Assembly (NCBI GenBank): GCA_015039315.1
Contig: WIDE01000002.1
Span: forward strand, 693,391 to 757,390
Source of the DNA: Clavulina sp. PMI_390
Lineage: Eukaryota > Basidiomycota > Agaricomycetes > Cantharellales > Hydnaceae
Length of the DNA stretch: 64,000 nucleotides
Reading direction: 5' to 3'
Shown here: positions 51,401 through 62,669 of the stretch, one piece after another
Position numbering within the stretch: the first letter of the stretch is position 1
How the letters are laid out: each line of letters begins with the position of its first letter
Made by a program: the position numbers and the translations under genes
The notes under the pieces: generated by a model
The model's database searches: none
What the model was told of the DNA's origin: nothing
Seen by the model: the letters and a program-made list of their open reading frames with translations, nothing else

Positions 51401-51509
51401 TACACACCTCCCTGCGGTCATCCCCCAAAGTGTTTGGTGCCTTGAGATTGGGGGAGGTATCTCTTTGTAAATCGCTTCGTTGACGTCGAACGAGCCATCG
51501 TCAATCGCA
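48403..51509. other. 3.1-kb gene-poor region
   Basis: No open frame here shows a recognisable domain, splice-consistent exons or coding bias. No terminal repeats or transposase fragments were recognised by eye. It must contain promoters for the acyltransferase (left) and the class-3 lipase (right). A TATA-like cgtatataaatcc lies near 49503-49515 without an obvious downstream gene, so an unannotated non-coding or very divergent transcript remains possible. Confidence 0.5.
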
Positions 51510-54201
51510 ATGTCTAGTCAGCCAGCAGGCGGGACTGATCCCGCTACCTCTGCTCCCGCCACTGGTCCTGGCAGTGCCACCCGTCAAGCCACCTTGGATG
51601 TTGAGGAGGCCCTCCCAACAGACAAGCTATCCGCTACTGGGGTTTGTGTCTACCGTCATCTTCATCCTTGCAAAATCCGCTAACCACGACGTCCTCTATC
51701 TTTAGGATATCCATGAGATCCTTCGGGCTCTCCGTAAGAAGTTAGTGTCTCTCCCTCTCATCTTTCAATTCACGCCGGCTTTGTGAAGATGGGACTCGTC
51801 GTAGCCGGGGACTAGATTGGCAGATTTGACCACACCCTCCAAGCACACTATCATCTATCTCTCACTTAGTGAATGCTGACTCCATCCCTCCATTGCAGAG
51901 AAATCGCTGGCCTCGCTCACAACCCAACAAATCTACGATCTACTTATGCCGCAACCCACTACTTCCATCGCATCGTCCTCGAGACTTCGCGCTATATTCG
52001 CTTTGTTATTGAAACGTGGCTTGGGCTCGCCATCACCAGGTATCATTTGATATACAGCTCGATGATAACTGGACGCGATCTAATGCAGAAACTATAGCTG
52101 CTTCGGTGGCTTGGGACCGTTCGATTGGTTCACCATGTTCTTCTTCGCTGCTGGTGGAACCGTCGTGCTCTTCCCTTTGCTCATCTTTTGCTTGACGCTC
52201 AACTCCCCTTTCTTGGTGAAAATATACTCTGACTGGTCGAAAAAGTAAGGTGTTGTGGTCATAGTGATGGCAAACGAAATGCAGGAGAAATTAGGCAACA
52301 AAAACTTACGTTGTTGTCTGTACAGGGAAGTCGGTGGACTCGGTATTGTTAACAATGCCAATCCCAACCTCTTCAAGTCCATGACCTTGGAGCAGGCAAA
52401 CGCAGCAAAGGAGTTCCTCAGTCGCGACATTTCCAAGTCCAGGGACACCGAAACCGAGCGGTATTTCAATTATGACGCTTCGAAACTTTTGTATGCTCTC
52501 GTGCTCCTAGGTGGTTAGATTGCTAGTGCTGACACCTATCGCTAGGCTCCAATTTTCTGCAATCGTGTATGAGCACCCGAACGAGTCCGTTCGTGGTGCT
52601 GTCCAAGCCACGAATGAGGGAGAGGCAGACAAGGGCGTGGAAACGGGCGCTAGCTTCCTAGCGATGTCGACAGATGTTGCAAAAGACGTTAGTGTCCATC
52701 TTTCGCGCAAAGTGTGGGAAACTAAAGTTTTTGCCTTTAGGTTAGCCTTTCGGTGGTTGCGGACGCTAAGGTCGACGATGCCCTGGATAACGATGGTGAT
52801 GACATCATTCGTAACTTCTGCAAGCCATTCGGTATCGACTTTGAGCCTCTTTCAGAGCTGAACAATACTTCGTCTGCTGTGAGTTCAGTAATGGCTAGCA
52901 AGCGGACGTTCAACAACTGACATGGTCCTCTAGTTTGCTGGCGTTTTCTGGGACCCCAAATCGAACTGGATTGTCATCGCCTTTAAGGGTACCTCACCCA
53001 TCGGTCAGTAACCCACTTTGTTGTCCCTACATCGTCTACTGACTCCATTTTGATAGAATTTGGCGAGATTTTGTCGGATTTGAACACAAAGATGGTCTCT
53101 GTTGGCTCGAGCATTCCAGGCTTCAAAAAAGTCCACAAGGGCTTCCGTGACCGCGTCTATCCCGAGGACGTGACGAAGACCGGTGGTGTGCGTCCTTATG
53201 ACACAATCCTGGCTGGTGTCAAAGCCCTTGCAAAATGGCTGAGGCAGAACAATGGTCTTCCTGGACGCCCCAAGGTTCGTGCTGGAGGGATTGTTTGTCC
53301 TCGCGAAGCTGACATCACGGGCGTACTCATTGGGCTGTAGATTAACATCTGGACGACTGGTCACTCCCTTGGTTGCGCGACTGCATCGCTCGTATACTGC
53401 CGTTTCCTCATGCGCCCTAAAGACCTCGGCAAGAAGTCAGTTCTGCGTGACGCTTACTTGTTCGCTTGCCCTATCTTGAGCGATCGTGATACTGTCGATG
53501 GTGAGTACTTAACCGAAGCAGTTGGAAACGCATGTTTCTAACATGGCCCCGACCGTAGTGTTCAATGCTAAGATGTCTGAGGATCCCGCCAAGCCGAAGA
53601 CGATGTGGCGTATCACGTCTAACTGGGATGCGGGTACGTGGCGTGACTTCTTCATCCAGCTACGAAGTTCGTTCCTGACCATCACTCGATAGTTGCTACC
53701 TGCCTTCCTGAGCTCGGCGACTACACGAGCATCGCTGTGTCGACCAGTAAGTTTCTCGGCTTGTCCAAGTTGCCTCGCTGACCTGGTATTGACGTGCTAC
53801 TCTTCCAGACAACGCCTTTGCCTTCGCTCATCTTGTACGTCCAGCCTCTCCTCTTCCCTATATCTAAGCCTGTATAATCTTCTATCTAACCGCTACTGGA
53901 CCTGGACTTGTAGGGCACTGAACTCAAATTGCGCAACTACCCCCTCATGCCGAATGCTACTGGAAACCATCTCTATTACGGCGTGAACATTTTCATGGAG
54001 ACCAAGTTCACGAAAGACGAAATCCTCGCACAGCGCGCTACGGCCTTGGCCAAGTCTGGCGAGCAGCAACGCATTAGGCTTGGAGACTGGCTCCAGGCCA
54101 TTCCGATCATGGGCCGAGCGATTGCTCATAGTTGCGTCAACTATTGGGACCAGCTCAATCGCATTGGCTTCGAAGGCGCGTGCGAGTGGGTCGTGGATTA
54201 G
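51510..54201 (+). CDS. Class-3 lipase (alpha/beta hydrolase) with membrane segment
   Basis: 596 aa in 14 in-phase exons (51510-51641, 51706-51740, 51899-52039, 52098-52244, 52326-52490, 52546-52687, 52741-52878, 52934-53003, 53057-53274, 53341-53500, 53559-53633, 53693-53746, 53809-53834, 53914-54201). The N-terminal 100 residues are Pro/Ala/Thr-rich and include HRIVLETSRYIRFVIETWLG. A strongly hydrophobic helix follows (TMFFFAAGGTVVLFPLLIF), probably a membrane anchor or hairpin. The lipase_3 core has LLQFSAIVYE, WDPKSNWIVIAFKGTSPIEF (oxyanion region), KVHKGFRDRVYP, and WTTGHSLGCATA (nucleophile Ser). The candidate Asp is in AYLFACPILSDRD and the candidate His in LYYGVNIF/GNHLYYG (residue inferred). 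Inferred role: intracellular membrane-associated triacylglycerol or phospholipid hydrolysis. Confidence 0.9.
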
Positions 54202-54717
54202 GCTTGTATGATTGCGATGGACGGCAAATCGGGGCTTTCCGATTTGCCATCATTACTCCGGGCCGATGGACGGTTTGCAGGAAGGCGTGTATGTGATCTA
54301 GTTCTCAACTTGTTTTCTTCAACAAAAAAGCCAATTTTGTACTGCTCTGCGAGCGGAATAAGAATTGTATCCGTTGTCCCTGGAGCAGACATTTGTTTAT
54401 CCCTACTTGGATCTAGTGCAAATACATATGTGCACATTACAGTGAACTTTGCGCTAATTTCGCACCATCGGTTGTGCGCGTGTGGCTATGTCCTACACAC
54501 CAAATGCATAGGAAAGTTTGAAAACTAGTGCGAGGTCAAGGTCGATGAGCAGGCACAAATGTGGGAATAAGAGGCATTGTCCGAGTCTATTCACGTGAAT
54601 TACAAGAAAGTACAATGATTACGAATACAAGGCATAGTCATTCATGAGGAAGAGAAAACTACAAAATAGGGAGCGACAAAAAGGACTTTGGCCTGAAGAC
54701 GCGTGAACCCAGACCGC
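54202..54717. other. Tail-to-tail spacer
   Basis: About 515 bp between the ends of the class-3 lipase (+) and the next lipase (-). No gene seen. Confidence 0.6.
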
Positions 54718-57633
54718 TCACAGAGCCATAGCTTCTGATATTATTGTTGTGCTAATTCCTCCCAGGCTCTCATTCCCAAAGACCGTGCTCGTAGTCCCAT
54801 ATGAATTGGAAGGAGACATGGGTAAGGATGACGCCTTAGCCTGTCCAAGCTGCTCCATGAGGCTAATTGATGACTGGTCTGGGTCCATGTCTACGGGAAG
54901 GGCGAGTCCGAGGTCGAGGTATTGCCGAGCAGAATCGACCTCCTCGAGCCACTCCCCGAGGCCATACCAGAATGTACGCTGCTTCATTGATCCGACCCAC
55001 ATTGGCATGAGGGAAACATGGTGTGAATCATTGATTGTGATGACGTTCCAGATGCCTGGGCGTGAGACAGGTTTCCGAGGTCTGTGGTACGAGTGGGGGT
55101 GGGAGTGCGCGTGCGAATGGGGATGTGAGTGCACGGTGGGCATGGGGAGTCGGGCAGTACCGGTTAAGGGGGCGTGGTGGATACAGTGTAACTCACTGGA
55201 TCGACGAGCCAAAACGTCATGAATCAGTTCAAAAACAATGGAGGGAGGTTCGGGTAGAAAGAAACATACTCGCAGTCCCCAGGATGCCACTGGGAAAATG
55301 TGGGCACTACCCCATCGTTCTCATAATGACTTTCCCTCAGCGACTTCTTGAAACTGTGTACATGGGCCGTCCCACTAGAAAATGGTGCGGCTTCACTTGG
55401 CTGCTTCTCTTCCAACCTCAACTTGTCCAAGAACTCTTCAACATCCCGCTCATCATCCAAAGGTTCGCTCTCATCCACATCAGAGATAGAAGGGCTCGAG
55501 CTCCCAGAGCTGAAGACGGTGCTGTCTGTATCAGAGGAAAATCCGCTCGAGGTAGTGTGGGTGTGAGTGATCTCAATCAACGATTGTCGTCGCCTCCCTC
55601 TCCTCAGGCTACTAGCAGTGGATGATCGCGGACGTGGCGGCGGGGAATGTTGGGAAGGGGCAGATAAGAATTTGGGGAGGGTGGGCAGAGAAGAAAAGTC
55701 GAATTGACCCGTTTTCATTGCCGTCCACCAAAAGAATGGCGACGTGAGGAAGCGCGAATTCCGTGGCGCATGGTAGGGTTCGGCCGTGTCGGAACGATCG
55801 GTCTATCGTACGATAATGCCATCCAGCGAGTACGATGGGAAAGGTAAGGCAAGTCAGTATCAGAGGTATCTAGCTTCCTTTGCACGTGAAATTGTGATAA
55901 ATCGCGAGGGAAAGAAAGTACGGCATCGGCATCAGAACGACAGCCGACGCGCCTCGAGGTAATAGCGGGGAGAAAACACACGCCCGCTATAAGTGGAGGC
56001 GAAGTCACTGAAGCTCCAGTAAGAAGCCCGACGGGATGACAAATGTCGATAAATGAGCGGGAAGAACGTTGCGAACAGCATAAATGCGAGTGTTCTCAAC
56101 TTGGGCGGGGATCGGAAGGCAAAGAAATGAATATTCGCCCGGCACTCACATAGCTCATTGCATACGCTCGATACCATGTCCTTCCCTCACGGCCACCCAG
56201 CGTCTGCTTCGCTCTAAACCGCTGATAATCCTCATCTCTCTCTTCAGATGCGGTAAATGTGGTGTCCCATGGCGTGGCGTCCTTTGACTCAGACCAATCC
56301 GAGTGGTATAGTTGACGAAGAAGCTCCAGGGGAGAGATCTGGAAGAGGGTCAGATCTCTTGACTCGGAGTGGAAATCAGGGACGACGGCGGAAGGCAGGA
56401 TGGGTGAAAAATAGGACAAGAGGTGGATATATCGGGAAACGAGGTTGCTGGGCTATGAGTGGAAAGAATGAACGTGATTTTAGTACGAAGAACGAATCAA
56501 CGGATCACGGAACTTGACCCCTCAGATGGAGATTGACATACGGCACCGTGACCAAAGCGAGACGAGTTCCCTTTGGTGCCTGCTACGTAGTAAGCGAGTT
56601 GAGTTCCCCTGTGCGGTGAGCCCACTGTCGGCCCACGTCGGAATGTCAAATGAATGATGCCGCGCACCGTACGCGTAAAAAGACGCGTAATGAAGCGGGG
56701 ATAACGGGTTCGAATGAGGCAAGAAAACGTTAGCTTACTGTGCTAGCGGAAGTGAAACGAGTGGAAGGATGCTACGGACCTGTGTTAATGGAAGCAATCA
56801 TGTCTGGGTGCGCATCTGGGAAGAAGCCATCTGATACCAACGTCATCATCTTGACAATTGTGACGCCGCCCTAAAAGGTTATGACAAGTAAGAGGAGTGA
56901 TTAAATGGTGCTTCGTACTCAGAAGGAACGCAGGCGCGGACGGAGCGTCTCGGGAGCGAGTAAGAGATGAATGGAGCGTACCATGCTGTGTCCAAGTAGA
57001 TGGAGAGGATGCTCTCTGCTCCCTAGAAAAGAAGTTTGAGTGAGTATTTCGTTTTTTGGATTTGAACTGAATAAAATACTGACAAGATGGGTAGAGTCCA
57101 ACCTTGTAACTCCTCCCAAAGCGCCTGTGGCCATTTTCTCTCGCATGCTGCTCCCCATAATCGACAGTACCGCCGCGCAAGCTGTAGAAAAGTTCGCAGG
57201 CCCGATCGTGCGCTGAGTTGGCTGGCCCAACGCGAGCGAAAATGATCTCGCGCCGCTTCTGGGACCCGACCTTGACGCGGTGGGCGTTTAGATGCGTTGC
57301 GAAATCCCCCCACCTGATATTAGAGGTATCCCCAAGCAATTGATGGAGGCGATTCGAAAAGCAAAGGGATTAGATATTCGGTCAGGAGACAACGGGTGAA
57401 AATCTTGACGCACCAGAACTCGGATGTATAAGAGAGGAATCCCTCTACAGGTAATTCAAGCCCATAGGATGGTGTAAATACGTGCGATTGATCGTTCCAA
57501 AGGTGCCAGGCCTTGGCTTACCTATCAAAACCAGAGGTGGGGTCTCCATTGCTGGCTGAGGCACTGGTCGATATTGAGCATTGGTAGGCTCAATAGGCTG
57601 TGAAGGTCTGGAAAGTGGGACAGACGACTCCAT
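54718..57633 (-). CDS. GHSMGG lipase paralogue (family I.6-like), minus copy; middle exons unresolved
   Basis: Confident exons: 57522-57633, 57414-57444, 57084-57313, 56982-57022, 56780-56870, 56542-56624, 56150-56452. Further exons lie downstream to 54718. Motifs: PPLVLIEGFLSYTSEFW (oxyanion region), RACELFYSLRGGTVDYGEQH, GLYPSWSREHPLHLLGHSM|GG (nucleophile Ser, with an intron inside the motif), FPDAHPDMIASINTVGSPHRGT, WYRAYAMSY, then [19 protein letters not shown] (catalytic Asp) and SRPGIWNVITINDSHHVSLMP (catalytic His). This layout resembles bacterial lipase family I.6 (Staphylococcus/Geobacillus type). A His-rich run, HSHPHSHAHSHPHSYH, precedes the last motif. The segment 55.7-56.1 kb could not be assembled in phase with the plus-strand paralogue, so this copy may be diverged or damaged there. 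No signal peptide is apparent. Confidence 0.75.
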
Positions 57634-59091
57634 CTCTCTAGAATGGAAGGTTTACGGGGCAGCTTAGGGTGTGGGAGCTTTGAAAACTGTCCAGCAGCTG
57701 GGTCGTGCAGAGAGATGGCAGGTACTTCAGAGGCGAGAGGGCATGGCAGGATCAATCTCATGCGAGCCTTATGAGAGACTCGCAACGCCAATAGTGCTTT
57801 GCGCGAGGCTAATACGTTGCTTTTAGACTCTACGGGAGGGGACGGTCAATGAAATTATGATCCGCACCCAATCCCTCTCGAGTCGGATGAGAGGTGGGAT
57901 GACGAAGCATGCTACACCACATAAGTACAGACAGAAGATCAGATGTGATTTTAGGCGAGTTTATCACTGCCACCGGCTTTGACACCCAATCTGAGCAAGA
58001 AGAGAACAACCTCTTCAGAGAATGAACGGACACCCTGGACATTCAGTTCAGAACCACACAAGCTCAACCAAGTATTCATTTCATCTTAGGCAGAATTAGC
58101 ACACTACATAAGCAAGGTTATGTTACACTGTTCATGTTTGCGCGCCGATGTGACAGGGAATGAGGATTTCTTTACTTTTGCCGATTTGGACGGGCACCAT
58201 GGAGAGAGCGCGCAAAGTATGCTGGCAAGTGTTCAACAAGCATATGACCGTCCAGTTGCATTGAACATTCGAGAATGTCAAGACAGCACAGCTACACGGG
58301 GCCACAGACTAGTAGGTGACAACACACTGTCGTGACTGGTGGCAAGTGCGTGGGAGCTTGAAATTGTCCCCACCACGGAGGGTGCCGGGGGCTTGTAGCA
58401 AGTATGAGGGAACTTCAGCCCACTCTCCACTCTGGTCTCAGCAACCAGCCTCTCCTCTTTATGTGCTCGCCGTAAGAGCCGGGTGTTTTTGCGCTCACTT
58501 TCTCAGACTTCGTCAGAGGCTTTAGACACCGTCCCAATAAATTCAATTGGTCTGGTGTTTAATATCACATGCATCCTGCGTGGACGTCCCCAACCCGCGC
58601 CGTAGCCTTCCGTCACAGAATTCAGATAAATGCGATGGCATGTGGATTGCCCACGCGCAAGGCCGGTCACTAATCATCGTGGTCTGACCACTGGCAAGTG
58701 GTCAAAACGCGCGGGCCGTTGTTGATGGGGGAGCTCTTGAGCGCTCAGAGGTGCGGAGACAAGTAGATTGGATATTGACAGGGGCATCGCGGGGGTGGGC
58801 ATCCGAAAGCGATAGAAAAGTACAAATGGTATCTGTCGACCTAATTGACGTTAGATTAGCTTTTCAGTGGACACCACATAACGGACCCAAGTGGCCGGGG
58901 CCACTTTTTTGGGGTAGCCCTTCCCTCAGCTTTATATCACCATACAGCCACACTCAACCATATCTCATCGCTCTCTTGTCCCTGTATATCTCTCTCTGCC
59001 TCTGACTTCTGAGATTCAAGGTTACTCTACCCGATACCTCTATACGACACCCTTTGGCAACAACTCCTCGTCCTACTTGCATGCTAATTCT
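57634..59091. promoter_or_regulatory. Divergent intergenic region between the two lipase paralogues
   Basis: About 1.46 kb without a supportable gene, containing both promoters. On the plus side a TATA-like ctttatatcacc lies near 58929-58941, then a pyrimidine-rich tract (58945-59010) and the ATG at 59092. Confidence 0.55.
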
Positions 59092-61525
59092 ATGACAAAC
59101 ACCGACTTTCTGCACTTGCATCAGCGCCTGCATGGCGATCAAGATAGTGCTAACGCAGCACTAGACGAGCTCCTCGAGGAAGCTCAGAGAACGCATCCTG
59201 AAGCACCCACATCCCCAATCACTCACCCCGCTCCTGAGCAACTCATTCCACCAGGTCCGTACCTTGCTAATCGCACACTTTTGTCCTGTCAACTTATTTG
59301 AGAATACAGTCGTTCTAGTGGAAGGTTTCTTCTCCTTCTTTGATAGTGTACGTCGTCGTCTCTCTACATGGCGTCGTCTGCCCCAGCATCCCCGGCGTTT
59401 ACCCCGGATTCGCGGTCAAAGTCGTTGGGGTGGGCGGCGCCGTCATCATCTACCGCTTGAAAATGAAAACAGCTTGTTGATTTGATCGGCCTCTTCTCGT
59501 CTTCCGCATCTTGCGCTACTTTATTTCCCCGCTGTTCTTCCTTCCAATGGGATACCCTGTATCGCGCAATGGACGCAACAGTTCTTCTGGGGCCCCATCG
59601 AGACGCACTTGAATGCCAGTCGAACAAGCAGAGGATTAAAGGGCAGCCGGAGGGTCATTTTCGCTAGGTCAGTTTATCATATGCTTGTCCCGCGACTTGT
59701 CATCGATTTCGCTTGGCTTCTCTCATTCAATGCACGCGTGGTACAAGTACTAACCCGTTATCTCTATTCGGTCCGTTTTCCCCGCATCTATGCGGTCGAT
59801 CACCTCGATGCTTTTCTCGTTGCATGCTTGATTCTTTCCAAATGCAGAACTGGTCCCGTGTCCAGCATGTTCGACCGTGCTTGCGAGCTCTACTATGCTA
59901 TCAAGGGCGGGAGAGTTGATTACGGAGAGCAACATGCGAGGTTGTATGGACATGTATGCGTTCTCGGTACCACTCTGCATTTGACGTAGCTGATAGAGGT
60001 TTCTCACAAAAAGGCCCGCTATGGACGAAACTACGAGCAAGGTCTTTACCCATCATGGTCCCCTGAGCATCCAATCCATTTTGTTGCTCACAGTTTGGGA
60101 GGAACAACGGTGACTGTGATGCAAATTTTGATTGCGGAGGGTCATTTCCCGGGTGCCCATCCCGATATGGTTGCGTCAGTGAACACCGTTGGGTCACCAT
60201 TCCGAGGGACAGCATATCCCTATATTCTTGGCAAAAGCTACGAGAATAGTTTAGACACGCGATTCTTTTCGGTATGTGGTGGGTTAGGTCACCATCGACT
60301 ACTGCTGAACTCTCGCTTTGTTGCCCTTTAGATTGACTCTCTCATCACCAAGAGCGTCCACGTCCTTTCCTGGTTCAAGCCTCTCATCCCACAGAAAATC
60401 CCTCTCCCAGACTGGCTTGCGGATTCTCGCGGACTCACAATGGGCGAGATGTCAATCTTCAAGCTCATGAGCCAGCTGTGGAAGAGTGATTGGGGTGAAG
60501 GGAGAGATGTCATTTCCTTTGATGCCACCTTTGAGGGTGCAAAGGTATATGATGACAGGTGGAAGAACCCCAGCCCAAATACCTACTACCGTTCATACGC
60601 TATGTGTATGGTAAGTTTCGGCGTTTGGGTATTGGGCCGCTTTGTGCTGACATTCTTGCTATTGAAGACGAAACGAGAAAACTCTTTATCGCCTTATCAC
60701 GTTGCCTCATATAAATCCCCGCTTCTGGAATCAATATTCCTCTACAGTTTCTCCAAGATGCTCGGTAAATTCGATTATCGCACAATCCGCCCCCTACCAT
60801 GGTTCTACAAAGTTGGCCCTGTCCCACGACCAACTCTCGCCCCTCACCTCCCCTCCTCTGAGCCACTCGCCGACGGTCATGTACCATCACCATCATCTTC
60901 CTCTAGTGCTACCCCTATAGACGACGTGGATGTGGAGATAGATAGATCCATGCGCGCTCCCCTCCGTGCCACTGGCGTCCGTATCGACCTCGGAGAGGAC
61001 TACTATGCTAATGATGGCGTAGTCCCACTCTTTTCGCAGTGGCATCCCGGCGATTGCTCCCCTTCACGCTGCCTGCATCACAGCACACTCAATCAGCCAC
61101 ATCCTTCTCCATTCTTCTTTGGTCTCCCTCCCACCTCCTACATTTTCCATCCCTCGTCTCCATCCTCTGGCCACTATTCACTAGGTCTAGGAAGGGACGG
61201 ATGGAAAGCTCGTCGATCCGCAAGCGTGCGCGCCGCAATGAAGCCGGGGATATGGAATGTTTGCCACATTCCCGACTCTACTCATGTCAGCATGATGCCC
61301 CTTTGGTTGGGTACGCAGCGGCAGAAGGAGTTTTGGATTGAGATCGGGAGCTGGATGGAGAGGGTCGATGAGGCGCGAGAGGAGCTGAGGGATGTCAGTT
61401 CTGCGGTAGGTACCTCAATCCCCATGGATGTTATAGAGGAGGACCCAGAAGGGAGCCTGTCGTCAGATGATGAGAAGGTGACATTCGGCGGCTCTCATGT
61501 GGGGCATGATGTTACCAAGAATTAA
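59092..61525 (+). CDS. AHSLGG lipase paralogue (family I.6-like), plus copy
   Basis: 595 aa in exons 59092-59254, 59310-59347, 59582-59667, 59848-59953, 60014-60271, 60332-60610 and 60668-61525, all in phase. [71 protein letters not shown] (nucleophile Ser), [31 protein letters not shown], then [20 protein letters not shown] (Asp) and [20 protein letters not shown] (His), followed by [12 protein letters not shown] and an acidic tail. It is clearly paralogous to the minus-strand gene 1.5 kb away. Here the Ser motif is uninterrupted, and intron 2 (59348-59581, 234 nt) is unusually long. Likely a triacylglycerol lipase; no signal peptide, so probably intracellular. The final exon carries an extra Pro/Ser-rich insert after the Asp motif. 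Confidence 0.88.
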
Positions 61526-61979
61526 TACCCTCCGGCCGATTATACCTCTTGGGGAGTAGACGGGTGGCGCATCTGGTTGTTTTCGTCGCATTGTGTTCTT
61601 GCCATGTCTCGACCTTTCTTTTTTTTCACTTCTTGACGAACTTTACTTGCATTCGCATGGATGACGCTCTGTTGTCCCACATTTTTTTTACCGTTCTGTA
61701 TTCATAATAATTACATACGCATCTGTAACCTGTCAATGAGTCTTGTCCACCCCATGTCGCACATGTCATCTATTGCCGGTCCCGTTGCTGCCTGTGACTC
61801 GTTGCACGTTCGCTTGAGTCACACTCGGACCCGCGCTCAGGCTTTTTGCTTCGTTACCTCTTCCACCCTTCCTACAAACCTAGCGGATGCTCAGAACAAG
61901 AACTCGCTATCCCCACAGCCCTGAATCCATCACCTCTAGCCGTCACACAACCTTCACATCCACTGCATATACTCCAGCC

Positions 61980-62145
61980 GCTGCCGATCGGTGTTCAAGC
62001 GCGACATTCACTTGGCACTGCACTCCAGAGGACGCTAGGCATATTACTTCTGCTGCCCCGTCGCTGCCGATCGGTGTTCAAGCGCGACATTCACTTGGCA
62101 CTGCACTCCAGAGGACGCTAGGCATATTACTTCTGCTGCCCCGTC
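61980..62145. repeat. Perfect 83-bp tandem duplication
   Basis: 61980-62062 and 62063-62145 are identical, each starting gctgccgatcggtgttcaag and ending tgctgccccgtc. It lies between the lipase and the DHX29-type gene, about 0.5-0.7 kb before that gene's start codon. Confidence 0.95.
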
Positions 62146-62669
62146 CTTCATAGCATCAAGCCATCCAAATTTCCAAAGTCAAAGCCCTTTGTCTGATTTC
62201 GGGGACGAGGAGTCCGATACCCGTCGTTCGCCGGATCGGTGCCATCACCTTTTTGCTCAATCGAGCTTACTCTCGGCCCCTATTCTATTTCCTGGGACTC
62301 AGTCCCTTCTGCTTGCTTCGCTGTGCAGAGGCATTGCGTAAATTAAGGCCATCTTCACCGAGCTATTTCTGCCAAACCCCTGCAATCCACTACCTGTGAT
62401 ATAGTCAACAAGCTCGTGCGACGACCATCAAGTACTGCAGAGAGCTCTCTCTCTCCCCTCTCTCCATCGTCTCGTCGGCTATATCTTTGTTTATTTCTCT
62501 TCACCCCTTGCACACTCTCCTTCCCACTCTCTGCTGAAACCCTCTCTCCTTAATCCTTCACGCTTATTTCTTTTGTCCTTCAACATCTCTTGAAGTCCTT
62601 TCTTGCTCCTATAATCTTTTGCGAATCCCTTCCCCAACCCATCGACAGCAATATCCGCTACTAAGCCAA
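62146..62669. promoter_or_regulatory. Promoter and pyrimidine-rich leader of the DHX29-type gene
   Basis: No gene seen. From about 62440 to 62640 the plus strand is almost wholly pyrimidine-rich (ctctctctctcccctctctc and similar), typical of fungal transcription-start regions next to constitutive genes. Confidence 0.5.

Noticed and set aside
57634..59091. Candidate terminal inverted repeats between the lipase paralogues
   Set aside because: No matching ends or target-site duplication found by eye; the divergent arrangement is better explained by inverted gene duplication.
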